Shown here: positions 1 through 10,668 of the stretch, one piece after another
Position numbering within the stretch: the stretch's first letter is position 1
How the letters are laid out: the number at the start of each line of letters is the position of its first letter
Source: Plectrocnemia conspersa
Lineage: Eukaryota; Arthropoda; Insecta; Trichoptera; Polycentropodidae
NCBI GenBank assembly: GCA_009617715.1
Contig: VTFK01000036.1
Location: forward strand, 310,001-374,000
Length of the DNA stretch: 64,000 bases
Reading direction: 5' to 3'
Translations under genes and position numbers: made by a program
Notes under the pieces: generated by a model
Seen by the model: the letters and a program-made list of their open reading frames with translations, nothing else
What the model was told of the DNA's origin: nothing
Database searches by the model: none

Positions 1-560
1 AGGCGGTCGCCTCACCACTGCACTTCTAACACAGACCATTTAGTGGGCGACGCAGATGGGGAGGAATATTTCAAATTAAATTTTATTAAAATAACTTTAA
101 GAGGATTTTGAATTCTGATAAGCACTACAATATCTTGCGACTTCGTAAGTCGATGGATATTGATTGATAAATATCATCACCGTTTTGATGAAATCATAAA
201 GAAAAAAAATAAAGAAATCAAAATTTTTTTTAATAAGAATTAAATGCGGTCATTGCAACCCGTAATATATTGCTAACTTATTTATTCTAAAAATAGTTCT
301 GATCATTTCGGTGAAATCTTGGAGAAAAAAGTAAAGAAATCAAAAATATATTAAATTATAAATTAAATGCGGTTATTGCAAACACGTATTGCGTGCGCGA
401 CCGCCTCACAACTCTGCGCTCCTAATACAAAACCATTCTGAATCAGTTGGGGAGGAAGGAATATTTTATTAAAATAAAATATTTTGAGTAAGAAGACCAG
501 CGACATTCAGAAGTCGTGGGATATTGATAATAACAATATAATAAGTTTTAGAAATTGTTT
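1..560. repeat. Degenerate tandem repeat at the window edge
   Basis: The first block (CCTCAC, a GGGGAGGAATATTT word, then GATATTGAT) recurs about 395 bases later, near 400-540. Inside the unit a shorter stretch, ending in AATTAAATGCGGTCATTGCA at about 240-258, recurs about 123 bases downstream. This looks like a nested, diverged satellite-like array that probably continues outside the window. No coding potential was seen. Confidence 0.6.
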
Positions 561-1140
561 AAATTATGGAACATAATACATCTTTTTGCCATTAATGTGG
601 GATGGCTATAATCTAGTATTATTATATAAGCTATTAAAAAAATATCTTACTGTAATCACCGTATGCCTAATTTAAAATAATAGTTGGAAGTAGAAGTTAG
701 CTTTTAAAAAAAATGTGGTATGTATAGTACGTCAACTTAAATATTAAAAATATTAATATTACCATTTTTTTATTATATTAGCACAAATAAAATATTTTAA
801 GCTGCCCAAATAGTGCCATTTAACATCGACACAAAATAAATTATACGTTATTTAAATAAATATAATCAAAATTGCAACAATTCGGTATTCCAGTGATAAA
901 AGAGAATTGCTAAAAGATAACGTCATATTCGACAAAAAAGTTTTTTACCTACGATTTTAACCAGTGATTCTGCTATACATGCAACGCGGTCTACTAGTAT
1001 AGCTTCAAAAACAAAAAATCAAATAAATATATGTATATATTATATAAATTTATACTTATTTCAACTGGTAAAATCCATTTTTTAGTACTAATACAGTTCG
1101 AATTACAATATTCTCTATTGTATGCAACATAATTGAATAA
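561..1140. other. AT-rich stretch, nothing recognised
   Basis: Very AT-rich sequence with short homopolymer runs. No convincing coding frame, repeat border or RNA gene was seen. Confidence 0.5.
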
Positions 1141-1620
1141 ATCAAATACTTAGCCTTTCGAAGCCTCTATTCTGGTGCTTTAGTTCGGGTACGATTAAAC
1201 GGGTTTGCTTTGCTAGCTGTTCCATTTTCTGCAGTGCCAATAATCAAAACTACTTACCCCCTTAGTTACACAAGACAAGAACGCGGAGGGCTCTTTGGCT
1301 TGCGTAATCAGTTATTAATTGAAAATCGACCCGCTCTCGATTAGAACCCCTTGAACCGAACCTCCTCTGGGGACAATTTGTTATGATTTTAATTAATCGT
1401 TCACGTCACTACTGGATGTCCTCTTCCGTTCGAAATATACACAAAGTTTCGGCGGTGATTGATTGGATTTTTCTGCGCTTCAAACGTTTGTGATGGACGG
1501 CGTTTTGTGAATTTTCAAAAATGTATCAATCAACACGGAACAATTCCGTTCGCACTTCGGGATATACATTTTGTAATACACAAATAAAAGGGGGAGATTC
1601 GTTTACGTATTGTTAATCGA
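1141..1620. other. GC-richer unique block, possible conserved noncoding DNA
   Basis: Base composition rises above the surroundings, homopolymers are scarce, and the block has no match elsewhere in the window. All frames are interrupted, so it is not an obvious exon. It may be a regulatory or conserved noncoding segment; that is inference from composition only. Confidence 0.2.
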
Positions 1621-1668
1621 AATGTGTATGTAAATCTAAATATTTACTACAAAGTTTTTTATTTTATT

Positions 1669-1852
1669 TAGGGTAAACTGAGTTATGATAAAGCTTTTGA
1701 CAAAGTTGAGCATTTTAAACTTCTATAAATATTTTAGGATAAAGGAATTGATGATAATTGAAAACCTATATTGTAAAAAAACTGCCAATGTTCAAATTAA
1801 TAATATATTTAGTGAATATATCCAAATAAACTTCCATTCAATATTTTAATAA
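1669..1852 (+). pseudogene. Decayed non-LTR reverse transcriptase fragment
   Basis: Forward translation gives SYDKAFDKVEH followed, after a frame disruption, by NLYCKKTANVQINNIF and SEYIQI. These match RT motif A (xDFxKAFDxVxH) and the following NLY..QTA.V..N..SE..I segment of RTE- or L2-like LINE polymerases. Stops and indels interrupt it, and only about 60 codons remain. It is unlike the two better preserved LINE families in this window. Confidence 0.55.
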
Positions 1853-2989
1853 GTATTGCAGAACATCAAAATAAGAAAGCATTAATATATTGGGAAAAAT
1901 ATCAGAGGATCATAATACAAACTAAATCAAATCATCCTTCAGGAGAAAATTAATAGACATTATGCGGTTTTTCAGCAAAACATTTTATTTTTATTTCTTG
2001 GAACAACCTTGAAATTGAAAGAAAAGCACTCAAAAAATGAAAGTAGAAATTATTTATCTCTCTTTAAATATTCAAAGCTTCATTTATGTGCCCTCTACTA
2101 GATTGCATCAAGGGTTGGGGCTATTACTATGTTTTTGACATACAGCTAACTTACAATTCTGAAAGATACAATAAATTTTAATGGTAATATATGAATCAAC
2201 TAACCTAACCGTCAAATACCCGCAGATGTTACTATTAATTTAAATTTAAATTCAAATATAGAACCCCAACATAAAATCTGGTAAATACGACGACACAGAT
2301 AGCGCCATAGTTGTCAGGGGCGAATGTCGACGTGATCTCGCGTTTTTTTATCCTTTCGACCACCAAACGGACATCCCGGTTGGCAATAAAAAAATAAGAC
2401 GTACTTTATGCGACCATAATCTACCCCTTATCGTTTTATTATTCATTTTTTCCCTACATGCCACAGTCATTTCCAGACGAAAAATATTGTCTAGATTCAA
2501 AACTATTCCTATTCCTCCAGTTGCTCTCATATCTGTATTTTATTATAATTATCCCTCTATTCTTATTAAATCACCGATTAAATCACGATTTTGTGTTGAA
2601 TAAGTCATTTTTCATTCTCTACACGTATCCACTTTTCGTTGGACGCTGCACTTTTTTTTAGTATTTCATAGTAACGCGGCGGCAAAAGCGAATGAAAATT
2701 AGACTTTGTCGCTGGAATAATTAACTGACTTTGTGAGCTGTAATTTTTTTTATTATATTATAATGAAAGTTTACCAGGAAAATGTAATGTACGGGCTATA
2801 AATTAAATTAAACAGCATTTTAAAATTTATAGCACGAACATAATCAAAAATTTAATACTATTCTAGCTACTATTTTCCATTAAAAAAATATACAATTTCA
2901 ACACATTTACAATATTAAATAATCTGTAATATTATCAAAAGTGGTGAATTTTTATTTAAGACATTAATATTAATACAACCAAGGTGATG
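1853..2989. other. Intergenic AT-rich region, no gene recognised
   Basis: It contains two short overlapping open frames around 2348-2661 on opposite strands. Neither resembles a known protein, and both are best read as chance. No repeat borders were identified. Confidence 0.45.
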
Positions 2990-3215
2990 CTAATCGTTAA
3001 TGCGATGTTTGTCTGTATTTATTCTTCCGCTTATTTTCCCTTGAGATGTGACTTGGCTTAGTTTTTATTTTGGACTTGACTTAATAAAAGTTCTAAAACT
3101 ATAATTAGTTTTAGAACTTTCATTAGGTTCGGTCTGGGTTTGAACAGTAAATGATTAAGTTTCATAGCCTTTCATAGAAATATATATCGACTAGTGAAAA
3201 TTCACTTTAATATTT
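2990..3215 (+). repeat. Fragment of the foldback-element family
   Basis: The stretch TTATTCTTCCGCTTATTTTC, the word ATAATTAGTTTTAGAACTTT and the following CATTAGGTT..GGTTTGAACAG match 16260-16400 in the same orientation, and the reverse strand of about 19735-19900. It is therefore a partial copy of the foldback element described at 19735-20350, lacking the palindromic core. It directly precedes the Tigger-like remnant at 3364. Confidence 0.6.
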
Positions 3216-3363
3216 ATAGGACGGATGGTAAAAAAATAATCATAAGTATGTAAATATTATTATTACTACATACAGACAAGTTGAAATCATATAATTCTAC
3301 TAGCACCTGCCAGATAATTTATATTTTCATTGGTAAAAATATATATCTATTGGTGAAAAGGTA

Positions 3364-4140
3364 CAGGTGGCCCTCAACCTTCGCACATAATTAGTTCCTG
3401 AAAATGTGTGCGAATGTTGAATGTTCGAAAGTAGAGGGAAGTAAAAAAAATTGAAATTGTGTGTATTGTAAAATATTTATTTATCAAGTAAATATAAGAT
3501 GTTTAAGAGGCGTTTAAGAGACATGTTTAAGTGGGGTTTGCGGGTGTTTCCTTTGAAAAGTTATCAAGAGTTAACTGTTTTCCACTATTCTTTTTCTTTT
3601 CTTCATATAGTATTTTATAACATGCTATGTTTTTATTGATCGCCCCACGTACTTGAGATATGCGTTCTCCATTGGGATCACAATCTTCCATAATATTTAA
3701 AAAATTGTCAAGGTGCGTGAAGGCTTCATTCATATTTTTTCATTGTTAAAGAGTTTTCCAAAATAAACCTGTCTCATCTACATTAAATATTTGAATACCT
3801 CATTTAAAATTATTTAAAAACCGTTAGAGGGATATTCTACATCTTCAATAATTTTGGATAATTAGGAAATAAATTCTTTTGCAGCATGTTTATCCGCATC
3901 AGCCGATTCTCCAGTAAATTTAATAGTATGAAAAGAATACCTCATTTAAAATTGTTTTTTTTAATGTGCGAAAAAACCAACCGTTACTTGCTTGTAATTG
4001 TTTTTTCTAGATTTTCTTTTATGAATAAGCACATGAAAGTGAGTGTGTTATTTATTTATTTTTCTGCGTTAAATCCAGTTGTCAAATTATCAATAATACA
4101 ATTTATACGTAAAAACATTAAATTTATATAATTCAGCTGG
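3364..4140 (-). mobile_element. Tigger/pogo-like DNA transposon, copy 1 (one end)
   Basis: The terminal inverted repeat begins CAGGTGGCCCTCAACC and is preceded by TA (3362-3363), the duplication expected for pogo/Tigger insertion. It matches the copy-2 terminus at 14247. Inward lie transposase remnants on the minus strand. The opposite terminus was not found downstream, so the element is truncated, or its far end is decayed or disrupted. The part 3990-4140 also resembles 16460-16600 of copy 2. Confidence 0.75.
3527..3925 (-). pseudogene. Tigger-like transposase remnant, copy 1
   Basis: Read on the minus strand, the order is a GESADADKHAAKEFIS segment, KIIEDVEY, the first catalytic block IFNVDETGLFWK, a stop, and then the C-terminal tail (3527-3733) with FLNIMEDCDPNGERIS, ACYKILYEEKKK and TLDNFSK. 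This is the layout of Tigger/jerky-type DDE transposases, but everything between the first catalytic Asp and the C-terminal tail is gone. The two remaining acidic residues are therefore absent and the gene is dead. Copy 2 at 14411 has the same junction. Confidence 0.75.
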
Positions 4141-4770
4141 TGCTGTTTTTCAGTCTCTTCGAACAATAATGTTTATTGTCGAAGTTCTTCCTAGAAAGTG
4201 GGTGCTTTTGAAGGCAATGTTCTGCTTTTTTTTTTTTTTTTTTGTATGTATAAAAAAGACTATAGAAACTTATACCTGAAATACATCAGTACGTATGTAC
4301 AATACATACATTTGAAACAACTAGTTTAGTTCAGATTTATTATTTGAGGTCGTTTTTACTTTTTTTATGAATATATTCTAGCTATGAATTTTTCCAGAGT
4401 CGTCCCTCCCCCTCTCAGCAAGCTTTACTTGAATCATCCTCTCGTTGATCTTGTTATTTACAATATAAATATTGTAAATAAAAACAAATATATATGGTAT
4501 ATGGCAAATGTATATTTATTCTTATAATCTTACTACTCTAAAATAAGTTTTTTAAGTTGAGTTTGATTATTTTTTATATAATTTATTTAAAATAATTTTA
4601 TTTTAAAAATTAATAGTAATAAAAATTGGAAATAGGCATATATAATATATAGTAATGCAGCATAACTTTGGTTACAGTAAAATAAAGTGAAATAATTTTA
4701 GAACAGTTATCATAAATTTCTGTTATAATAATATTGCTTTGTATAAAAACATTGTTTGTGACAAATTGTA
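4141..4770. other. AT-rich stretch, nothing recognised
   Basis: It holds a T18-type homopolymer near 4230 and AT-rich filler. No gene or clear repeat border was seen. Confidence 0.45.
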
Positions 4771-5275
4771 CATTATGATGAAATGTTGGGCACGACTGGC
4801 TCGGAAAAGCATCGTAGTCACGTTTCGCCGTAGGTAAGCACGTAGCGCAGGTCGCTGCACACAACTTTCCTACAATAAAAAATAAAACTTGAAAAAAATA
4901 ACTACGCTTATTGCCGTTTATGACGCCCCACAATAAAAAACTTTGACTGTGCACTCCCCTTCTGATGATCCGCTCCGTCGTAATGGCCGACGCCATTTCG
5001 TTGCCGGCTCGCATGACGACGACCGCCATTGTCTTTTCACATTATCGTTGATAAGGCGAGTGCATCGGATGCGGCTTTAATGCGAGTGTTCCGTGCAAGA
5101 CTTGACCCGATTAGGCGCTCCTTTATGTGAGTATATCGGGATAGCCCGATGGGGAAAAGCGATAGTGGTGCAAGAGAAGAGATGTTGTTTTCGAACAATA
5201 GCGTCGCCGACGTTTGATAAGACGGGCGAAGCGGTCTTAACGATATTAGCAAAACAATCCATTACGTCATGATTC
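4770..5275 (-). other. GC-richer block with minus-strand open frame, unrecognised
   Basis: Composition rises sharply against its flanks. A minus-strand frame opening at 5029 reads MAVVVMRAGNEMASA then ITTERIIRRG before becoming low-complexity downstream of about 4860. A pyrimidine-rich tract ending in TTTTTATTGTAG on that strand (about 4870-4900) resembles a splice acceptor. Nothing matches a family I know. It could be a 5' exon or promoter-proximal region of an unknown gene, or a non-coding CpG-richer island. Confidence 0.2.
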
Positions 5276-5829
5276 TATTTGTGTACAATAATTCATTATT
5301 TCAGTTCATATATCTAATTAGTATTTGAAGTAGAGTGCTAAATATGTGTTGATGTCTTGGGCTATATACGAGCGCCACTTGAAATCCGAATCCTAATGTT
5401 TGATGCGAGCGGTTTTGATAAATAGTGAACGGGTTTATTATGGCCAATTATTACGGGCAATTGCCGCCTCTTGGGTATGCTTGTGTATATTATATAGTCG
5501 CCTTCTCGGTCATTCAAATCTGTTTTGCGTATGGATTTCGAGCGTGACAATCATCTACATGATGTCAGTGCTTAGAGATATTTTTGTATTCTGTCTAGTT
5601 GTGCTCCTAAGGTTTAATAATTTTTAATAACTTAATAAACATTCGGTCCATCTATGTTGTGTTTTATATACTTGGCAACATCAGGGTCCTGATATAGATG
5701 ACGCTTACTTATAGTTTTTGATACCTGAAAAGGTTTTTATCAGGTTGTTTCTCAAATAATGCAGCAAGATATTTTATTATATTATATTTTATCTTTATTA
5801 AATTCCCCTAAGCTACACGTACAAGTAGT
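5276..5829. other. Region upstream of LINE A, nothing recognised
   Basis: AT-rich sequence with short chance frames on both strands. It contains no recognisable coding or repeat signal up to the 5' truncation of LINE A. Confidence 0.4.
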
Positions 5830-5831
5830 AA

Positions 5832-7027
5832 TCTTCTGTCGTTCCACTGTTACTAATCTTCTGTCGTTCACCAAAACGGTGACAACTTCTCTCGATGCCG
5901 GAATTCAAGTAGACGTCGTGTATACAGATTTTGAGAAAGCCTTTGACAAAGTTTGTCATACGTTATTATTAAAAAAATTGTCGAACCTCGGTTGCTCAGA
6001 TAATTTAACTCGGTTATTTTCGAGTTATTTAAGCAATCGTAGACAGTTTGTAACCTATGGTGGCCGATTGTCAAAAGAATATTTTACCCCTTCGGGGGTT
6101 CCTCAAGGATCCAATTTGGGACCTCTGCTTTTGTGTTATTTAATAATGACATAAATACAGCAATTAAAAAATTCAAGTTTTCTTCTGTACGCAGATGATT
6201 TAAAATTATATAAATGCATTCGATCTGTTGCGGACTCCTTCTCTCTACAAAGTGATTTAGACTCTCTGTGGAGATGGGCTTCCGTTAACCGTCTGCCCTT
6301 TAGTGTCGGAAAGTGCCATATTGTGTCATTTTCTCGATCCCGTTCGCCATCAGCTTATTTCTACCATCTCGGTGGTAACATTTTGACTAGAGAAACTTCC
6401 ATTAAAGATCTCGGAATCACTTTCGAGAGCAAATGGAGGTTCTCTCTACACATACACGACGTCTGTGATAAATCTTCCAAGATGCTCGGCTTTGTTATGA
6501 GGAATGCCTTTCACTTTGACGATCCGTCAGTTATTCGCATCCTCTATGACGCATTAGTTCGTAGCATTTTTGAATCGGGATCTATAATTTGGAATCCCCG
6601 AATAGCCAAATATTCCCTTTTAGTAGAAAAAATTCAAAAAAGGTATTTAAGATACCTTTACAAAAGGACATTTGGTTATTATCCGTTCTTATATCCCAGC
6701 GCCTTTCTTTTAGGAGCGTTGGGATATGATTCGCTGAATTCTCGCAGAAAGCTGTATGTCGCTAAGCATTTTTTCAAACTACTAAAAGGTGCTGTCAACA
6801 ATCCAGCTATTCTCGAGGAATTCCAGTTTTGGGTTCCGGAACATTTTCGAGAATCACGATCGAGACCTCTTTTGATGGCAGTTAGGGCTAGGACATCCGC
6901 ACTTGCCGACTCGACTATAGCTGTGGCCATACGGCTCCTTAATACGCTGGCATTGAATATTGATTTATTTAATGTTAGCTACGAGAATCTGATCCGGTTT
7001 ATATCTTTTAATTTTAATATTTTATAA
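5832..7027 (+). pseudogene. LINE A reverse transcriptase, frameshifted
   Basis: Motifs in order: RSTVTNLLSFTKTV; motif A VVYTDFEKAFDKV; GVPQGSNLGPLL; after a frame change near 6130-6185, the catalytic YADD box (LLYADDLKLYK); LDSLWRWASVNRL; and the thumb-region LGITFESKWRF, with the long C-terminal domain running to a TAA at 7025-7027. At least two indels around 6134-6185 separate the GVPQGS box from YADD, so no intact polymerase can be made. Family knowledge: such enzymes copy their RNA at a nicked target. The longest undamaged stretch is 6185-7027. Confidence 0.85.
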
Positions 7028-7110
7028 TTTTTTTTTGTTATGTTTAAGTATTGTTATATTTATTTATATATATACGTTTTTTATGTTTTATAAATTTATA
7101 ATTTGCTTTC

Positions 7111-7154
7111 GACCATCGTGGCGCATTGGGGTAACCTGTTAGGCCACGATGGTC
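7111..7154 (+). other. Perfect 12-bp hairpin in LINE A 3' end
   Basis: GACCATCGTGGC (7111-7122) is exactly complementary to GCCACGATGGTC (7143-7154), with a 20-nt loop containing GCATTGGGGTAACC. It lies just before the A-rich tail. In several LINE families a 3' hairpin is what the polymerase recognises on its template RNA, so that role is a reasonable inference. The loop word resembles the 3' end of the SINE at 35501-35832. Confidence 0.7.
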
Positions 7155-7248
7155 TAAATTTAATCGAAAAAATAAAATAAAATAAAAAATAAAAAGATAG
7201 CTGAAAATTGTTTTACAATTTGTACGACTTACTGTTTAGATACAGATA

Positions 7249-7441
7249 TAATATCTAAAACACATTTTAAAAGATGAGCCGTCCGAGAAGTTTAATGATC
7301 TGCAGCCAGGTGATTACTTCTGTGACACTTGTAAGTCTAAAGAGAAAGTGGCTCGACAAATGTTTCGGAATACACAAAAATCGTATTATTTTCTACAAAA
7401 ATTTAAATCAATCGACTTAAGTACAACATTTTTTGCTATTA
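7249..7441 (+). pseudogene. Possible PHD-finger-like protein fragment
   Basis: Directly after the LINE A tail a frame reads KDEPSEKFNDL, QPGDYFCDTC, KSKEKVARQMF and continues to a TAA at about 7441. The LQPGDYFCDTC pattern resembles the last Cys pair of PHD-type zinc fingers, which occur in host chromatin proteins and in some retrotransposon gag proteins. The earlier Cys/His residues are not in this frame, so it is partial. It may be an older element into which LINE A inserted. Confidence 0.3.
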
Positions 7442-8035
7442 AATATTGTTAATAAGTAGTAGGTTTTTTCATTGACTCGTCCGAAAATTATATTTACTCT
7501 AAATTTAATATAATAAATATTAAATTATTATAAATAACAAATTTCCAGAACGATTTTCTATATAAATAATATAATTATTTTAGTATATAATTATATATAT
7601 ATTACATAATTATTATAAATAAGGATGAAAACGTTGATTAGATTATTATTCTTTTAATAACTATTGATAAATAGTGACCGCTTTTTATATAAAATTGATT
7701 ACCTGTCGTATATGTGACAGATTTAAATTTAAATTTAATCAACGCCTCCGATAACAAGCCAGAATAATAGTTAATCAAAAACAATAGTTGCCAAAACGCG
7801 TCCAACGGGTAAATTCACACGACGTGTTCAATTAACTTCACGCAAAATTATATCACTCGAAAGCACCTGTTTGCAAACGCTCTTTGAAATAAATTAATCC
7901 TAAACAAGCATTCGATAGGATAAACCCGTGAAATTTATCGCTTCCGAAGATTCTAAGTAGATTAGGACGTCGTGCTTTTCCTATCGACAGCGTTAATTCG
8001 TTAAGTAAACGTCGGTCATTCCGTCACGTCACGCC
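7442..8035. other. AT-rich stretch, nothing recognised
   Basis: Long AT-rich run, then a moderately GC-richer portion from about 7780. No gene or repeat was recognised. Confidence 0.4.
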
Positions 8036-8209
8036 ATGATGATATATCTTCACAGGAGGATGTCACAGTTGGCACGTGCGACCAAATACGGAAGATATAT
8101 GATAGCAGAAATGGCGATTGTCCTGCACCAGGATATGGTGCCTTACAAGCCTTCGAGTGATGTATGGATTGTTCCAATGTTGCCGCGTCCTATACACAAG
8201 AAACAATAA
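8036..8209 (+). CDS. Small open reading frame, 57 aa, uncertain
   Basis: The ATG at 8036 opens a frame ending in TAA at 8207-8209. The sequence begins MMIYLHRRMSQLAR and ends in PSSDVWIVPMLPRPIHKKQ. Composition is ordinary for a protein, without repeats or homopolymers, and base composition is higher in GC than the flanks. An AATAAA overlaps the stop codon region (AACAATAAA). I recognise no family. It may be a terminal exon of a larger gene, a short peptide gene, or chance. Confidence 0.25.
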   Translation: MMIYLHRRMSQLARATKYGRYMIAEMAIVLHQDMVPYKPSSDVWIVPMLPRPIHKKQ

Positions 8210-9016
8210 ATCGTTTGTGTATCAATAAGATGAAAAAATGTGTAATAAAATTTATACCGTACTAGACTTGCTCATACACACTTACGTTAATTTTTTGTGA
8301 AAATATAAGTCGATAAACGTGTTTGTTTTGTCAAATCTGTTTCACGTAGTCTCCAAGTTTTCATTAAATTCTTACGATTCTAGTGACTGCTTATCCTAGT
8401 CGTAGTTACATTTTTCAGTCTTTTCGGTCAATTAACGGCGTAGCTTCACTTAATGATTGACTGAACTCTCGTTTATTCCAAGATAAAAGCGAAGTGATGG
8501 TAGTGTCATGACGAAAATATTTTTTTATCAATTCGTGTTTACAGAAAATAGGTCTTCATCGACTGCCCAATGCGATGGTTTGTGGAAAGAAACATACTAT
8601 TTCTTTTTATTTATTAAATATCAAATTAGTAAATTAATATTTAAAACAAAATGTTTATTAACCCTTTGCACTCCTATTTTTATTGGTTGGCTCGTAAGTA
8701 AAAAAAAAAAAAACCTGTTTTATTTTATTTTATATATAATTTCTAAAAGTAAATCAATATAACTATTTAAATAAATAATTAAAACAGATTACTAATTATT
8801 TTTTACATAATTTAGTAATTTACTAGCTCGAAAATACATCAAATGTGTGAGACTAATATTATTATTTGAGTTGCCGCTGAAAATGTCGATAGTTGTCAAT
8901 CGCTCGTTTTAATAGTGCGAGCGAAATAGCGAGCTCTGCTTGCATAACGGCATCTCGCTCTTTTTTCCGTCTTACAAATTTTCTTTTTATTTCATACAGA
9001 CACACAATATAAAGTA
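8210..9016. other. Intergenic region, no gene recognised
   Basis: AT-rich with an A13 run near 8700. Around 8895-8965 short palindromic words such as GCGAGCG and GCGAGC recur, just before repeat copy A. An open frame at 8508-8762 is low-complexity and was not accepted. Confidence 0.4.
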
Positions 9017-9411
9017 ATAATTATGCACAATTAGAGCATATGATCCCGTTTCATCTCATACCATAAAATATAGATACCCTTTGAAGGAAAAAATCAGTTT
9101 AAGAGCAATAATTGACAACGTAAAACTGTCAAGTATCACACGATTCAGCCTTATTCTTTGTAAATTTCTCACAATTTACTTATATTTTGTATACCTAATT
9201 CCTAAAATATTCATTACTTGATTTTCTCAAAGTATTTTTGTGCTCTTATCACGTGCTCTCTTTTGTCAAACGCTCATATGACTGTCTGCGCATTTAACGC
9301 AGGCTATTTTGTTATAGCGCTACTTTGGTAAACGCTCTAATGATGCAGCGCTTTCAATGCAGCGCTTTTCTGACGAACGCCCATTTGTCCGCACTCATTT
9401 GTGACATTGCC
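9017..9411 (+). repeat. Dispersed 390-bp repeat, copy A
   Basis: From ATAATTATGCACAATTAGAG to the cluster of AGCGCT words this block is nearly identical to 29793-30172 in the same orientation. Differences are scattered single bases and small indels. The distal 150 bases contain repeated ACGCTCATATGAC-like words. No coding frame spans it. It is probably a non-autonomous mobile element whose class I cannot assign; no clear terminal inverted repeats or target duplication were seen. Confidence 0.85.
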
Positions 9412-10660
9412 AAAAATTTTATTTATTTAATTTTAATTAAAATCAATTGAGAGTTTAAATAAAAAAAGAAAGAAATACTAAACTAGATATTATGTTTAAC
9501 ATAATAAAATCATGGTCTAGACCTGAGATTTTTAAAGTGGGCGATAAATGAATCTCGAAGGGCAATGCGGCGCCAGAGGAAATTTGATGAGCGATGAAGT
9601 AGCCAAGTGAGCAAAGTTTAAGAAATAATGTGAAATTTTAAACAGTTTATGTGTAAAATAAAGTAAATATTTGTTTGCTTAAAATTTCTTTATTTTTACT
9701 AGAAGGTATTGAAAGCAGTCATTGTAATCGTTTTCTCCGGAAACTTATGGGTTAGGCTCGAATCTTACGAAACTTCCATTAATAATATTTGGCTACAAAA
9801 AAATATTAAGCAATTCGCTAGCCGACCAGCTGTCGGATTTTTATTGATTTATAGATTTTTACTTGATACGTTTTAGTGAAATTATAATATATATATATAT
9901 AGACATAGCTACCATTATAATTAATTATTATGTGAGATAGAAAGATGTTCTTCAATGGTAGGCGATGAGCCAAATAAGTTTGAGAAACTCTGGTCTAGAC
10001 AAGATTGCAAAATATTATTTTATTATATTTTTTATTTTAATACTACTTAGTCCGATTACATGTCATGGTCCAGACAACCATTATAGGCAGATGGCGCAAC
10101 ATGTGTTCATGTTTGCGCCAAAATGCGATGCATAACAAAATACAAGGATCTCTTTTTGGTTGCTGTTAAACCATGTAATTAAGCGGCTAGTAATAAGTTC
10201 AAGTGATTTTTATTATTTAATTTCACTTATTTTATTCAATTTTATGTCACGTAGTAGAATTATCTTTAATTTAGAACTCTCAAACTGACAATATTAAATA
10301 ATAAAAAAATATCAAAATTATTGTAAAATATTTTTCATATATTTTAAATTACGTATTATATTATGTAATAACAAAATAATAATGTTATGCCTTAATAATC
10401 TTTTAACATACCTGAAAATATAATATAAAAGCATTTTTTATATACAAACGTTATCTTAAAAAAGGTAAGTTGTGCCTACAATTTATCCTTAAAAATATAA
10501 ATTTAATTTAATAAATATTATTTAATATTTAATACACGTGTATCATAAATATATTTACTGCTATAACATTAAACAAATAATGTTTTCATATAACTCAGAT
10601 TACGGTATAATGAACCTAACCTAGCCTAATTCAAAATATTTTTAATAATATGCACAAAAA
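9412..10660. other. AT-rich region with a short (TA)n tract
   Basis: It contains a TA dinucleotide run near 9885-9900 and a CCTAACCTAGCCTAA word near 10615-10630. No genes were recognised. Confidence 0.45.
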
Positions 10661-10668
10661 AATTACAT

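Larger units (their letters stand above)
5830..7195 (+). mobile_element. 5'-truncated non-LTR retrotransposon (LINE A)
   Basis: The element carries the C-terminal half of a reverse transcriptase frame (5832-7027), a short AT-rich 3' UTR, a perfect 12-bp hairpin (7111-7154) and an A-rich tail of AAATA-type units ending about 7195. Missing endonuclease and gag-like parts indicate 5' truncation, normal for LINE integration. The protein resembles jockey/CR1-group polymerases. No target duplication was resolved. Confidence 0.85.

Noticed and set aside
5868..6930. Minus-strand open frames within LINE A
   Set aside because: Antisense shadows of the reverse transcriptase frame.
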